Below are positions 16,918 to 25,999 of a stretch of DNA of 64,000 bases, one piece after another. Every line of letters begins with the position of its first letter. Position 1 is the stretch's first letter. Below the pieces are notes generated by a model. The model worked only from the letters and a program-made list of their open reading frames with translations. It searched no databases and was not told where the DNA came from. Where the stretch lies: assembly GCA_910589265.1 (NCBI GenBank), contig CAJUTQ010000100.1:1-64000 (forward strand), in the 5' to 3' direction. The stretch comes from an uncultured Lachnospiraceae bacterium. GTDB taxonomy: Bacteria; Bacillota; Clostridia; Lachnospirales; Lachnospiraceae. The translations under genes and the position numbers were made by a program.

Positions 16918-18765
16918 CTATAATACCCTTTTAAATTTTTTCTCTAATTCATATTTACTCATTCGAATAATAACCGGCCTTCCATGGGGACAATGATAAG
17001 GATTTTCCAAAGAAAGCAGCTGTTCCAAAAGGCTTTCCACTTCTTGTCTGGATATTTCATGGCGTCCTTTCACCGCAGCCTTACAAGACATAGAGGCCAG
17101 CTTTTCATTCACCTTGTATCCCCATTCTTCCTTTCCCACTTCTAAAACAAGCTGATCTAAAAGCTCCATAAAGAATTCTCTTCCTTCCAATCCATATAAA
17201 TTATAAGGAATAGCTCTTACTGCATATTCATTGCCTCCAAAAGGCTCTATCTCAAAACCTAGCTTTTGAAAATAAGAAGAATATTGAAAAAGTGCGTCTT
17301 TTTCCTTTTCTGTAACAGAAAAAATAATAGGAGGACTTATGACTTGAGAAGTTATTTCTTTGCTTTTCATCTCTTTTACTAGTTGTTCATATAATACTTT
17401 TTCATGGGCAGCATGTTGATCAACAATATATAACTGCTGTTCATATTCTAAAAGCCAATAGGTACCAAAAATTTGTCCAATCACCCTATGACTTTTCCTA
17501 GCTTCTTTTGTGAGAAAGGATGGCTGAAAGATTTTTTCTTGACTGACTTCCTCAGTCATTACATAATAGTCAGGAATTGGCTCTTCTACTTGCATGGGTG
17601 TGCTTTGATTTTTTTTATTATCAAAAGAAAAGTCTTCTTCTTCCAGTACTTTCTCCTTTAAATGAGCGGAAGCTTCCTTTGACACATTTAAAATAGGAGG
17701 AAGACAGATTTTTTCTGGAACATCTTCTTCCTTTTCTTCTTTTTTCCTTCCCTTTTCCCATATTTCTGGAATTTGTTCCTTTTTTAGTAAAGACTGTTTA
17801 ATTTCTTGTGACAGTCTCTCATACATTTGTATTTCCTTAGCAAAACGAAGTTCCATTTTTGTAGGATGTACATTAACGTCTAACCATTTGCTCTCCATTT
17901 CCAAATGGAGTATTGTAAAAGGGAATTTATGCTGCATGAGAAAACCCTGGTAACCTTCCTCAATGGCTTTTGTAATTACTGTACTTTTTATATAACGATG
18001 ATTGACAAAATAAGTCTCAAAAGTTCGGTTCCCCCTGCTAATAAGAGGAAGACCTAAATATCCTGCTATGCGAAAGTACTCTGTCCTTTTGTCTATCTCT
18101 ATCATATTTTTTGCAATATCTTTTCCATATATTTGGTAAATAACATTTTTTAATATTCCATTTCCAGAAGTGTATAATTTTAATTGATTTTGATTAACAT
18201 AATGGAAGGAAATGTCAGGCCTTGATAAAGCCATATACTCTAGCAATTCTCCCACATAGGAAGATTCTGTGGCTGGTTTTTTTAGAAATTTTCGTCTGGC
18301 TGGGGTATTATAAAAAAGGTTTCTTACAATCATGGTTGTCCCTGTAGGCGCTCCCACTTCCTCCATAGACTTCTCTTGTCCTCCTTCAATCACATACCGG
18401 CTTGCTACAAGAGCATTTTTTGTTTTTGTAATAAGCTCCACTTGGGATACAGCTGCAATGCTTGATAAAGCTTCTCCTCGAAATCCAAGACTTTTTACAT
18501 GGAGCAAATCTTCTATTGTATGAATTTTACTTGTAGCATGACGAAAAAAAGCTGTTTTCACATCCTTTACATCAATGCCATGTCCGTTATCTGTCACTCG
18601 TATAAAAGAAATTCCTCCTTCTTTTATTTCTACAGTTATACTGTCTGCTCCTGCATCAATTGCATTTTCCACAAGCTCTTTCACGACGGAAAGGGGACGT
18701 TCCACTACTTCTCCTGCAGCAATTTTATCTATGGTACAATTGTCCAGCACACTTATTTTGGCCAT
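16918..18765 (-). CDS. mutL: DNA mismatch repair protein MutL
   Basis: MutL is the GHKL ATPase that links MutS mismatch recognition to strand incision. The ATPase motifs are KELVENAIDAGAD (residues about 29-41), DNGHGID, and SLGFRGEALSSIAA. The C-terminal domain carries DQHAAHEKVLYE, fitting the DQHA-x2-E-x4-E endonuclease motif, plus PHGRP near the end, so it should be a nicking MutL as expected where MutH is absent. A variable, Glu/Lys-rich linker spans about residues 340-420. Length is 615 residues. It follows mutS by 34 bases. Confidence 0.96.
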   Translation of the reverse strand: MAKISVLDNCTIDKIAAGEVVERPLSVVKELVENAIDAGADSITVEIKEGGISFIRVTDNGHGIDVKDVKTAFFRHATSKIHTIEDLLHVKSLGFRGEALSSIAAVSQVELITKTKNALVASRYVIEGGQEKSMEEVGAPTGTTMIVRNLFYNTPARRKFLKKPATESSYVGELLEYMALSRPDISFHYVNQNQLKLYTSGNGILKNVIYQIYGKDIAKNMIEIDKRTEYFRIAGYLGLPLISRGNRTFETYFVNHRYIKSTVITKAIEEGYQGFLMQHKFPFTILHLEMESKWLDVNVHPTKMELRFAKEIQMYERLSQEIKQSLLKKEQIPEIWEKGRKKEEKEEDVPEKICLPPILNVSKEASAHLKEKVLEEEDFSFDNKKNQSTPMQVEEPIPDYYVMTEEVSQEKIFQPSFLTKEARKSHRVIGQIFGTYWLLEYEQQLYIVDQHAAHEKVLYEQLVKEMKSKEITSQVISPPIIFSVTEKEKDALFQYSSYFQKLGFEIEPFGGNEYAVRAIPYNLYGLEGREFFMELLDQLVLEVGKEEWGYKVNEKLASMSCKAAVKGRHEISRQEVESLLEQLLSLENPYHCPHGRPVIIRMSKYELEKKFKRVL

Positions 18766-18799
18766 TCTTCTCCCACGCCTTTCTTATTTTCTCTCTGTT

Positions 18800-21445
18800 T
18801 TACCACCTATTTTTCAATTTATTTTGGAGACGGTACAATGTATTCATTGCTTCCATGGGCGTCAAATTCGTAATATCTATTTGGGCTAATTCCTCTAATA
18901 TATCATTGTCCTTTAATGTATCAATAAAAGAAATTTGTTCTAAATCTACTTGATCATATTTTTTCTTTTTGCCCTTTTTTACACTATTTTCTGTTGCAAT
19001 ATCTTTCACCTTTTTTAAAATATCATGATCCGCTAACTGTTCCACTAGATTTTTTGCCCGTTCTATAACACTATCAGGAACTCCAGCCAGCTTTGCAACT
19101 TGGATTCCATAACTTTTATCCGCTCCCCCTTTTACAATTTTTCGCAAAAAGACGATATCATCCCCTTTTTCCTTTACAGCTATGCAATAGTTATTGATTC
19201 CTGACAATTTTCCTTCTAATTCTGTCAACTCATGGTAATGGGTAGCAAATAAGGTTTTTGCTCCTAACAACTTTACATTACTAATAAACTCCACAACTGC
19301 CCAGGCAATGCTTAAGCCGTCAAAGGTGGAAGTTCCTCTTCCTATTTCATCTAATATTAATAAACTGTTGGAAGTAGCATTTCGCAAAATATTAGCAACC
19401 TCCGTCATCTCTACCATAAAAGTACTTTGACCGCTTGCTAGATCATCTGACGCCCCCACTCTTGTGAAAATTCGATCAACAATACCAATATTTGCTGACT
19501 GGGCAGGGACAAAGCTTCCTATTTGGGCCATGAGAACAATGAGGGCTGTCTGTCTCATATAGGTAGACTTTCCTGCCATATTTGGTCCTGTAATAATGGA
19601 CAGACGATTTTCCTGCCTATCTAAAAATGTATCATTGGAAATAAATTGATTATAAGGCATCATTTTTTCCACAACAGGATGTCTTCCATTTTTAATATCA
19701 ATAATCCCCTTTTCATTTATTTGAGGCCGGACATAGCCGGCGCTTTCTGCCACATAAGCAAAGGATGCATAAACATCTGTCTGGGCTATGGCTTTCGCTG
19801 TCCTTTGAATTCTCTCAACCTGAGCTCCTACCTTATCTCTTATCTCAGAAAATATTTGATATTCCAAAGCTACAAGTTTATCTTCTGCATTTAATATGGT
19901 GTCTTCTAATTCTTTTAAACGCTCTGTTGTATAGCGCTCTGCATTGGCTAATGTCTGCTTTCTCACATAATCTTTTGGAACAAGATTTAAATAGGAATTT
20001 GTCACTTCAAAATAATAGCCAAAAACTTTATTATATTTTATTTTTAAATTTTTGATGCCTGTCCTCTCTCTATCTTCTTTTTCTAAAGCAGCCAGCCAGT
20101 TTTTCCCCTCTGTTTTCCCATGACGTAAGGCATCCACTTCTTCTTTGAACCCTTCTTTGAGAATTCCCCCGTCCCTGACAGAAATAGGTGGATCTTCTTT
20201 AATGGAATCGGCAATTAACTGATATATATCTTCTAGAACATCCATAGAGTTTTCCACTTCTTTCATCAAAGGGGATTGAAAATCCCAAAGAAGGGATTTT
20301 ATATAGGGGAGCATTTCCAAAGAATTTCGAAAGGCAATAAAATCTCTTGGATTTGCAGACTTATACGTGATTTTTGTTAAAAGTCTCTCTAAGTCATAAA
20401 TGGAATGTAAGTATTCCCGAATCTCCTCTCTAATCATCATATTCTTTACAAATTCTTCTACTGCATCTAAACGTTTTAAAATATCATCCTTATCAATAAA
20501 AGGCTGTTCCAAAAAGCTTCGGAGCATTCGAGCACCCATTGCTGTCTTTGTCTGATCTAACACCCACAAAAGGGTTCCCTTTTTTTGTTTTTCCCTTAGA
20601 GTTTCCACTAACTCTAAATTTCTTCGTGTAGAACTGTCCAAAAGCATATATTTATGGATTGTATAAGGAAGGAGACGACTTATATGGCTTAAGGAAGTCT
20701 TTTGGGTCTCATACAAATACCGTAATAGAGCGCCAGCCCCAATCAAACCTAAGTTATAATCTTCCAATCCAAGACCTTTTAAAGAACTTACACGAAAATG
20801 TTCCTTTAAACATTGGATACACATTTCATCATCAAAATACCAAGGTTCCAAAGAATAGATAGTCATTCCAAGACGGTTTCTCAAGTCGTCAAAATGCAAG
20901 CCAGATACATAAAAAGCTTCATTACAAATCAATTCAGAAGGTTCATATTTGTAAATTTCATCCATAAGCTTTTTTTTGTCATCTAATTCTGTCAAAAAGT
21001 AATCTCCTGTTGTTACATCAGCAATGGAAATGCCAAAACGGTTTGATAAATAGACGACACACATAATATAATTATTTTTTGTCTCTTCCAATGCCTGCAT
21101 ATTCAAATTCGTGCCAGGGGTGACAATACGTATAACTTCTCGTTTCACAATCCCCCTTGTCTGTTTTGGATCTTCTACCTGTTCACAAATAGCTACTTTA
21201 TATCCTTTTAAAACAAGTTTGTTCAAATAACTTTCCACAGCATGATAAGGAACCCCGCACATAGGCGCCCGTTCCTCCTGTCCACAGTTTTTACCAGTTA
21301 ATGTAATTTCCAACTCCTTTGAGGCAGTCAAAGCATCCTCATAAAACATTTCATAAAAGTCGCCTAACCTGTAAAATAAAATACAATCTTTATATTGTTC
21401 TTTAATCTCTATATACTGTTGCATCATAGGGGTTAACTCTGCCAA
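18800..21445 (-). CDS. mutS: DNA mismatch repair protein MutS
   Basis: MutS recognises mismatches. The N-terminal mismatch-binding motif is in YRLGDFYEMFYEDA (Phe-x-Glu). The ATPase carries Walker A GPNMAGKSTYMRQ, Walker B LLILDEIGRGTSTFDG and ATHYHELT. The C-terminus has LTPMEAMNTLYRLQ. I set the start at a TTG (21445), which gives MAELTPMMQQY and follows GGGAGGAGGAG by about four to six bases. An in-frame TTG eight codons upstream would turn the SD into GGRRR codons and is unlikely. Length is then 881 residues. It heads mutS-mutL-miaA-ynbB, with a possible TTTACA-17-TTTATA promoter in the upstream gap. Confidence 0.96.
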   Translation of the reverse strand: MAELTPMMQQYIEIKEQYKDCILFYRLGDFYEMFYEDALTASKELEITLTGKNCGQEERAPMCGVPYHAVESYLNKLVLKGYKVAICEQVEDPKQTRGIVKREVIRIVTPGTNLNMQALEETKNNYIMCVVYLSNRFGISIADVTTGDYFLTELDDKKKLMDEIYKYEPSELICNEAFYVSGLHFDDLRNRLGMTIYSLEPWYFDDEMCIQCLKEHFRVSSLKGLGLEDYNLGLIGAGALLRYLYETQKTSLSHISRLLPYTIHKYMLLDSSTRRNLELVETLREKQKKGTLLWVLDQTKTAMGARMLRSFLEQPFIDKDDILKRLDAVEEFVKNMMIREEIREYLHSIYDLERLLTKITYKSANPRDFIAFRNSLEMLPYIKSLLWDFQSPLMKEVENSMDVLEDIYQLIADSIKEDPPISVRDGGILKEGFKEEVDALRHGKTEGKNWLAALEKEDRERTGIKNLKIKYNKVFGYYFEVTNSYLNLVPKDYVRKQTLANAERYTTERLKELEDTILNAEDKLVALEYQIFSEIRDKVGAQVERIQRTAKAIAQTDVYASFAYVAESAGYVRPQINEKGIIDIKNGRHPVVEKMMPYNQFISNDTFLDRQENRLSIITGPNMAGKSTYMRQTALIVLMAQIGSFVPAQSANIGIVDRIFTRVGASDDLASGQSTFMVEMTEVANILRNATSNSLLILDEIGRGTSTFDGLSIAWAVVEFISNVKLLGAKTLFATHYHELTELEGKLSGINNYCIAVKEKGDDIVFLRKIVKGGADKSYGIQVAKLAGVPDSVIERAKNLVEQLADHDILKKVKDIATENSVKKGKKKKYDQVDLEQISFIDTLKDNDILEELAQIDITNLTPMEAMNTLYRLQNKLKNRW

Positions 21446-21610
21446 ATTTCTCCTCCTCCCATAGTACAATTTTATCTTTTGTCTTTAATTCATGTACATT
21501 CTCTTTTTTCTGTTCCAAAAAGGATATATAAATTAACATAATTATTTTATGTAAACAAAAGTCAAAAAACACTTTCTACATGCTCCCTATCAGCAGCACA
21601 TGGATAAGTA

Positions 21611-21639
21611 AGAAGAATGCCTGCTTTTGGCATTCTTCT
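21611..21639 (-). terminator. Terminator overlapping the miaB stop codon
   Basis: AGAAGAATGCC and GGCATTCTTCT form an 11-bp stem with a seven-base loop. The first bases of the stem overlap the miaB TAG, and a T-containing tail follows on the minus strand. It separates the nrd-miaB run from mutS. Confidence 0.75.
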
Positions 21640-23098
21640 AGTGATTGCCTTCACACTTTTCCCCTAAAAAATAAAATCCTTTGGATTCTTTTAAGTAAAC
21701 AGGAACAATCTTTCCAATGAGTTCCTTTCCCCCTGGAAAATGAACCATCATATTATTACTAAGACGGCCGCTGACAAGGGAAGAGTCCTGTCCATTTATC
21801 TCTTCCACTAAAACATCCATCACTTTCCCCTCCCTAAGAGAGGCTCTCTTTTTTGCTGTCTTTTGCACTGCATCTAAAACATAAGAAAATCCTTCTTTCA
21901 TTACCTCTTTGGACACCTGTTCTTCCATAGAAGCGGCAGGAGTTCCCGTTCGCTTTGAATAAAGGAAAGTAAATGCACCATCAAATTCCACCTCCTCAAT
22001 GACTTTCACTGTTTCCTTCACATCCTCCATTGTTTCTCCTGGAAATCCAACAATAATATCTGTTGTAATGGAAATGTCTTCTATTTCCTCTCTTATTTTT
22101 TTAGCAAGGGATACATATTCTTCCTTTGTATATTTTCGGTTCATGGCCTTTAGAATTCGAGTGCTTCCAGATTGAAGAGGAAGATGGAGATGACGGCATA
22201 TTTTTTTAGAATGTTTCATTACTTTAATGATTTCCTCTGACAAATCTTTGGGATGAGATGTCATAAAACGAATACGCTCAATACCATCTACTTCTTCTAC
22301 CATTTTCAGCAGTTGCGAAAAATTGACCGACTCAGTCAAATTTCTCCCATATGAATTGACATTCTGCCCTAAAAGCATAACTTCTATAACTCCATCCTCT
22401 GCCAACTTTCTTGTCTCTTTTATAATATCTTCAGGAGATCTGCTTCTCTCTCTTCCCCTCACATAAGGAACAATACAATAGCTGCAAAAGTTATTGCAGC
22501 CATACATAATATTAATTCCAGACTTAAAAGAATAGGTACGTTCTGAAGGAAGTTCTTCTACTATTTTGTCTGTTTCCTTCCAAATTTCAATGACTCTTTC
22601 TGTGGATTCTAATCGTTTGCAGAGCAATTCTGCAAATTTAAATAAGTTATGAGTTCCAAAAATAATATCTACAAATCCATAACTTTTTTTAATTTTTTCT
22701 ATTACAGAGGACTCTTGCATCATACAACCACATAGAGCAATAAGCTTTTGAGGATTTTTCTTTTTTTTACTGCCAAGGGAACCAAGCCTTCCATATACTC
22801 TTTGATTTGCATTGTCTCTTACAGTACATGTATTATAAATGACAAAGTCTGCCTCATCTTCAGATTCCCCCTCAACATAACCTACCTTTTCTAATATACC
22901 TTTTAACTTTTCTGAATCTTTTGCATTCATCTGACATCCAAAGGTTGTTACAAAAAAGGTTAAAGGCCTTTTTTTCTCTTCTGCCTTTTTTTCTATGTAA
23001 AAAGCAGCCTTTTTCATAAAATAATACTGCCGTTCTATCTCATCTTCAAAAATTTCCCCTTCTGGGTAAACGGACTTCCACTGATCATGTTCTTTCAT
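21638..23098 (-). CDS. miaB: tRNA-2-methylthio-N6-dimethylallyladenosine synthase
   Basis: MiaB is a radical-SAM enzyme that adds a methylthio group to i6A37 of tRNA. The N-terminal domain has the three auxiliary-cluster cysteines in TTFGCQMNAKDSEK, YNTCTVRDNA and ALCGCMMQ. The radical-SAM motif CxxxCxxC is in YGCNNFCSYCIVPYVRGRE. A C-terminal TRAM domain follows around residue 405. The protein has an extra N-terminal stretch of about 45 residues before the MTTase domain and totals 486 residues, which is common in Clostridia. It closes the run that starts at nrdA. Confidence 0.95.
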   Translation of the reverse strand: MKEHDQWKSVYPEGEIFEDEIERQYYFMKKAAFYIEKKAEEKKRPLTFFVTTFGCQMNAKDSEKLKGILEKVGYVEGESEDEADFVIYNTCTVRDNANQRVYGRLGSLGSKKKKNPQKLIALCGCMMQESSVIEKIKKSYGFVDIIFGTHNLFKFAELLCKRLESTERVIEIWKETDKIVEELPSERTYSFKSGINIMYGCNNFCSYCIVPYVRGRERSRSPEDIIKETRKLAEDGVIEVMLLGQNVNSYGRNLTESVNFSQLLKMVEEVDGIERIRFMTSHPKDLSEEIIKVMKHSKKICRHLHLPLQSGSTRILKAMNRKYTKEEYVSLAKKIREEIEDISITTDIIVGFPGETMEDVKETVKVIEEVEFDGAFTFLYSKRTGTPAASMEEQVSKEVMKEGFSYVLDAVQKTAKKRASLREGKVMDVLVEEINGQDSSLVSGRLSNNMMVHFPGGKELIGKIVPVYLKESKGFYFLGEKCEGNH

Positions 23099-23119
23099 TT
23101 CATACCACTTCCTTTCTTA

Positions 23120-24016
23120 TTATGATTTTGCAGCCTCTTCTTTATCCCTTATATGCCCTCTTACATCTTTTATCTTTTCTGCCACTAAAGGAGCGATCAC
23201 ATGCCAAAAGGCATTATTTCCAAAGTGGGCTTCTCTCACCTTAGCAGTCATGCCTGTTCCATTCTCTTTATTTGTATCTGTACTGCGAGGAATCGCTACA
23301 TATGTAGATGGATGGAACTTCTTATATCCATTCCAGATTTTTTCGCAGTCTCCAATGTCATACCAATAGGCTGCTGTTTCTACATTGTACCAAAGATTTC
23401 TATCCCATTTTCCATAAGCCCTTTTTGGATAATGCTTCTGAAAGTAAGCTAAAAAATCTTCCGCCATCTCTTGAAAGAGCTCCATATGCCTTATACCACA
23501 GGCATGGTCACTTTCTCCCTGTATCCATACCATAGCTAAAAAACGGCTGTCTTCTTTTAAATCTAGCACATATTTTAAACGATCTTTTAAAGACAAATAA
23601 TAAGGGCTATTTACTCCCCAACGTAAAATACCTGGGGAAGGCTTTTTAGTCTTTGGATCATAAATTCCTTCTTCACCTTCTAAAAATCCTGTTCCACCAT
23701 AGGCACATGGAAGAACAAGTATATCTGTATCCATGGAAACTAGTTCTAACAATTGCTCTCCCAAAGGAAGATGGATACCTTTTGTCCCTAGTCCCTCTCT
23801 TTCATTATCAGGGTTTCCATAAGGACGCATATCTTGAAAGTTTTGAGCACATTCCAACAAGGGAATAATTTTTAGATTATCTTCTCCATAGAATCCCAGC
23901 TGCCAAAGACGTTCTGTGTGAAACTGTTCTCTATAATTCTTTGTAATAACAGATTCGTCATATCCTACTGCATTGGATTGTCCTCCTACACATATAACTG
24001 CATATTTCTTTTTCAT
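23120..24016 (-). CDS. SASA-domain carbohydrate esterase (sialate O-acetylesterase-like)
   Basis: This is an SGNH-hydrolase-like protein of the SASA/DUF303 family. The nucleophile block GQSNAVG is at residues 12-18, an Arg/Gly-rich segment with PCAYGGTGF follows, and MVWIQGESDHA is the block III-like motif. A His near the C-terminus (REAHFGNNAFWHV) may complete the catalytic triad. No signal peptide is visible, so it is probably cytoplasmic. The family removes acetyl groups from sugars such as sialic acid or xylan, but the substrate cannot be told here. It lies between mntP and miaB with about 20-base gaps, unusual company for an esterase. Confidence 0.8.
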   Translation of the reverse strand: MKKKYAVICVGGQSNAVGYDESVITKNYREQFHTERLWQLGFYGEDNLKIIPLLECAQNFQDMRPYGNPDNEREGLGTKGIHLPLGEQLLELVSMDTDILVLPCAYGGTGFLEGEEGIYDPKTKKPSPGILRWGVNSPYYLSLKDRLKYVLDLKEDSRFLAMVWIQGESDHACGIRHMELFQEMAEDFLAYFQKHYPKRAYGKWDRNLWYNVETAAYWYDIGDCEKIWNGYKKFHPSTYVAIPRSTDTNKENGTGMTAKVREAHFGNNAFWHVIAPLVAEKIKDVRGHIRDKEEAAKS

Positions 24017-24040
24017 CCATATGTCCCAGCCTCTCTCATT

Positions 24041-24601
24041 TTAAAAAACACCGAAATGTTCCATTAATATTTTTACTCCAATCATCAATAAAATGCAGCC
24101 CCCTGCCATCTCTGCCTTTGCCTTATATTTTATTCCAAATATATTCCCTATTTTCATTCCTGCTAAAGAAAAAAGAAAGGTTGTTGTTCCAATAAAGGAA
24201 ATGGCATATAAAATATGGACTTTCAAAAAAGCAAATGTTATTCCCACTGCAAGAGCATCTATACTTGTGGCAACGGCAAGGATAAACATATCCCAAAAGG
24301 CAAAGGAAGAATTGGTCTTTTCTTCTTGTCCAAGGAAAGATTCCCGAATCATATTAAAGCCAATGATGGAAAGAAGAATAAAGGCAACCCAATGATCAAT
24401 GGATTGTATTTTTTCCTGAAACTGTATTCCCAATAGGTAGCCAATGAGAGGCATGAGACCTTGAAATCCTCCAAACCATATTCCTATTATTAATCCTTGC
24501 CTTATCGTTGCCTTTTGAACAGCTAATCCTTTGCATACAGATACGGCAAAGGCATCCATGGAAAGTCCTACTGCCAAAGTAAACAAAGCAAGTATGCTCA
24601 T
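24041..24601 (-). CDS. mntP: Manganese efflux pump MntP
   Basis: The 186-residue polytopic membrane protein has six predicted helices in two repeats. The conserved acidic membrane motifs are present in each half: GLSMDAFAVSVCKGL and VATSIDALAVGITF. A C-terminal GIKYKAKAEMAGG block follows. MntP exports Mn2+ and protects against Mn stress. No yybP-ykoY riboswitch precedes it, because the gene begins only 11 bases after the CcdA-TlpA gene, so it is probably expressed from the nrdA promoter. Confidence 0.92.
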   Translation of the reverse strand: MSILALFTLAVGLSMDAFAVSVCKGLAVQKATIRQGLIIGIWFGGFQGLMPLIGYLLGIQFQEKIQSIDHWVAFILLSIIGFNMIRESFLGQEEKTNSSFAFWDMFILAVATSIDALAVGITFAFLKVHILYAISFIGTTTFLFSLAGMKIGNIFGIKYKAKAEMAGGCILLMIGVKILMEHFGVF

Positions 24602-24612
24602 TTTCTTCCACC

Positions 24613-25971
24613 TTAATTCCCTTCCTGTGTTTTCTCCTCTCTTCTTGCAGTGCTCTCCATTGTCTGGGTTACAATACTCTCTATCATGGGAGCTGTGAGA
24701 GTTCCTGTCACATAGCCATAAATATTTCCATCTGTATCGATCATAAAAGTTGTCGGAAATGCACTTACATTATATAGTTGGAACATAATTCCCTCTGTAT
24801 CCATCATAACTGGATAAGTATAGCCATTTTCTTCTAAAAATTTTTCGATTTCCTCCCTGGAAACGTCAGCATTATACGGAGCATCCTCTGTTTTTGGATT
24901 GGCTACTCCAAGGACAATCAAATCCCCTTCGTTCTCCCCATATTCTTCGTATAGCTTTTGAATATCTGGCATTTCTATCTGACATGGTCCACACCAAGTA
25001 GCCCAAAAATTTAGAAATATGGTCTTTCCTTTATAATCAGATATTTTCTGTTCTACACCATACTGATCGGTAAATGACAGGGCCTCTCCTTGTTCATTTA
25101 GAATAGTTCCATAATCTGGCGCTGGGATGGGTGATTCCTCATTTCTTGGCGATTCTTTTGGTTCTTCTTCTTTTGGTTTAGCTTCTATTACCTCTTCCTT
25201 CTCTTTGCTCGTCTCTGCTTCTGTCTTTTCACCTGATGCTGTATAAGAAGATAAATAGCTTGTTAATCCATTCATCCACCCAGTAAATGTAATGATACCC
25301 ATAAATACTAACAATATTCCCCCTATTTTCACAGTATAACGGACAATATGTTGATATTTTTTAAATAAATTTAAGACAGAACTTGTAAAAAACCCTACAG
25401 CTAAAAAAGGGAGAACAAATCCAAGTATATATACTCCAATAAGGAACATACCAGATAAAATGGAGGCAGAAGATGAAATCATTAAAAGAACACTGGCAAG
25501 AGCCGGGCCTACACAAGGTGTCCAGGCAAAACTGAATGTAAACCCTAAAACAAGAGCTGTTAAAGGGTTCATGTTCCATCTTTCTAAGGAAAAAGGAAGT
25601 CGTCTTTCCTTATCCACCACTGCACTTCTTCCAAATATTCCTAGCTGATATAAACCAAAAAAAATCATTAAAACACCACTTATACGGGCAAATAAAAGAC
25701 GATTTTTCCCAAAAAACTGTCCTAAGGCAGTGAAGCTCATGCCTAGCAAAAAGAAAGCAAAACTAATACCAAGCAGAAAAAACAAGGTGTTGATCCATAT
25801 TTTTTTGCGGGGATAGATGATAGTATTATCCTCTCCAACCGTTTGCATTCCTCCTGCCAAATATCCTATGTAGAGAGGAACAAGGGGCAGGACGCAAGGC
25901 GAAAAAAAGCTGAGCAATCCTTGAAAAAATACTGTAAAAAACGATACGCTTGTTTCCAATGATAAATTCAT
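24613..25971 (-). CDS. CcdA-TlpA fusion: membrane disulfide transporter with thioredoxin-like domain
   Basis: The N-terminal half (about 1-225) is a six-helix CcdA/DsbD-type electron carrier. Its two redox cysteines sit in LSFFSPCVLPLVPLYIG and AWTPCVGPALASVLL. A charged linker rich in Glu, Lys and Pro (about 255-300) leads to an extracytoplasmic TlpA/ResA-like thioredoxin domain with WATWCGPCQIEMPDI. It should carry reducing power across the membrane to extracytoplasmic thiol proteins. Fusing donor and acceptor in one polypeptide is less common than separate genes. The start at 25971 is supported by AAAGGAGGAG. A longer frame reaches 26010. It lies 28 bases downstream of nrdB. Confidence 0.9.
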   Translation of the reverse strand: MNLSLETSVSFFTVFFQGLLSFFSPCVLPLVPLYIGYLAGGMQTVGEDNTIIYPRKKIWINTLFFLLGISFAFFLLGMSFTALGQFFGKNRLLFARISGVLMIFFGLYQLGIFGRSAVVDKERRLPFSLERWNMNPLTALVLGFTFSFAWTPCVGPALASVLLMISSSASILSGMFLIGVYILGFVLPFLAVGFFTSSVLNLFKKYQHIVRYTVKIGGILLVFMGIITFTGWMNGLTSYLSSYTASGEKTEAETSKEKEEVIEAKPKEEEPKESPRNEESPIPAPDYGTILNEQGEALSFTDQYGVEQKISDYKGKTIFLNFWATWCGPCQIEMPDIQKLYEEYGENEGDLIVLGVANPKTEDAPYNADVSREEIEKFLEENGYTYPVMMDTEGIMFQLYNVSAFPTTFMIDTDGNIYGYVTGTLTAPMIESIVTQTMESTARREEKTQEGN

Positions 25972-25999
25972 AAAAACTCCTCCTTTTTCATATAAACAC

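Noticed and set aside
24041..24612. Manganese riboswitch (yybP-ykoY) before mntP
   Set aside because: Only 11 bases separate mntP from the upstream gene and no riboswitch-like structure fits.
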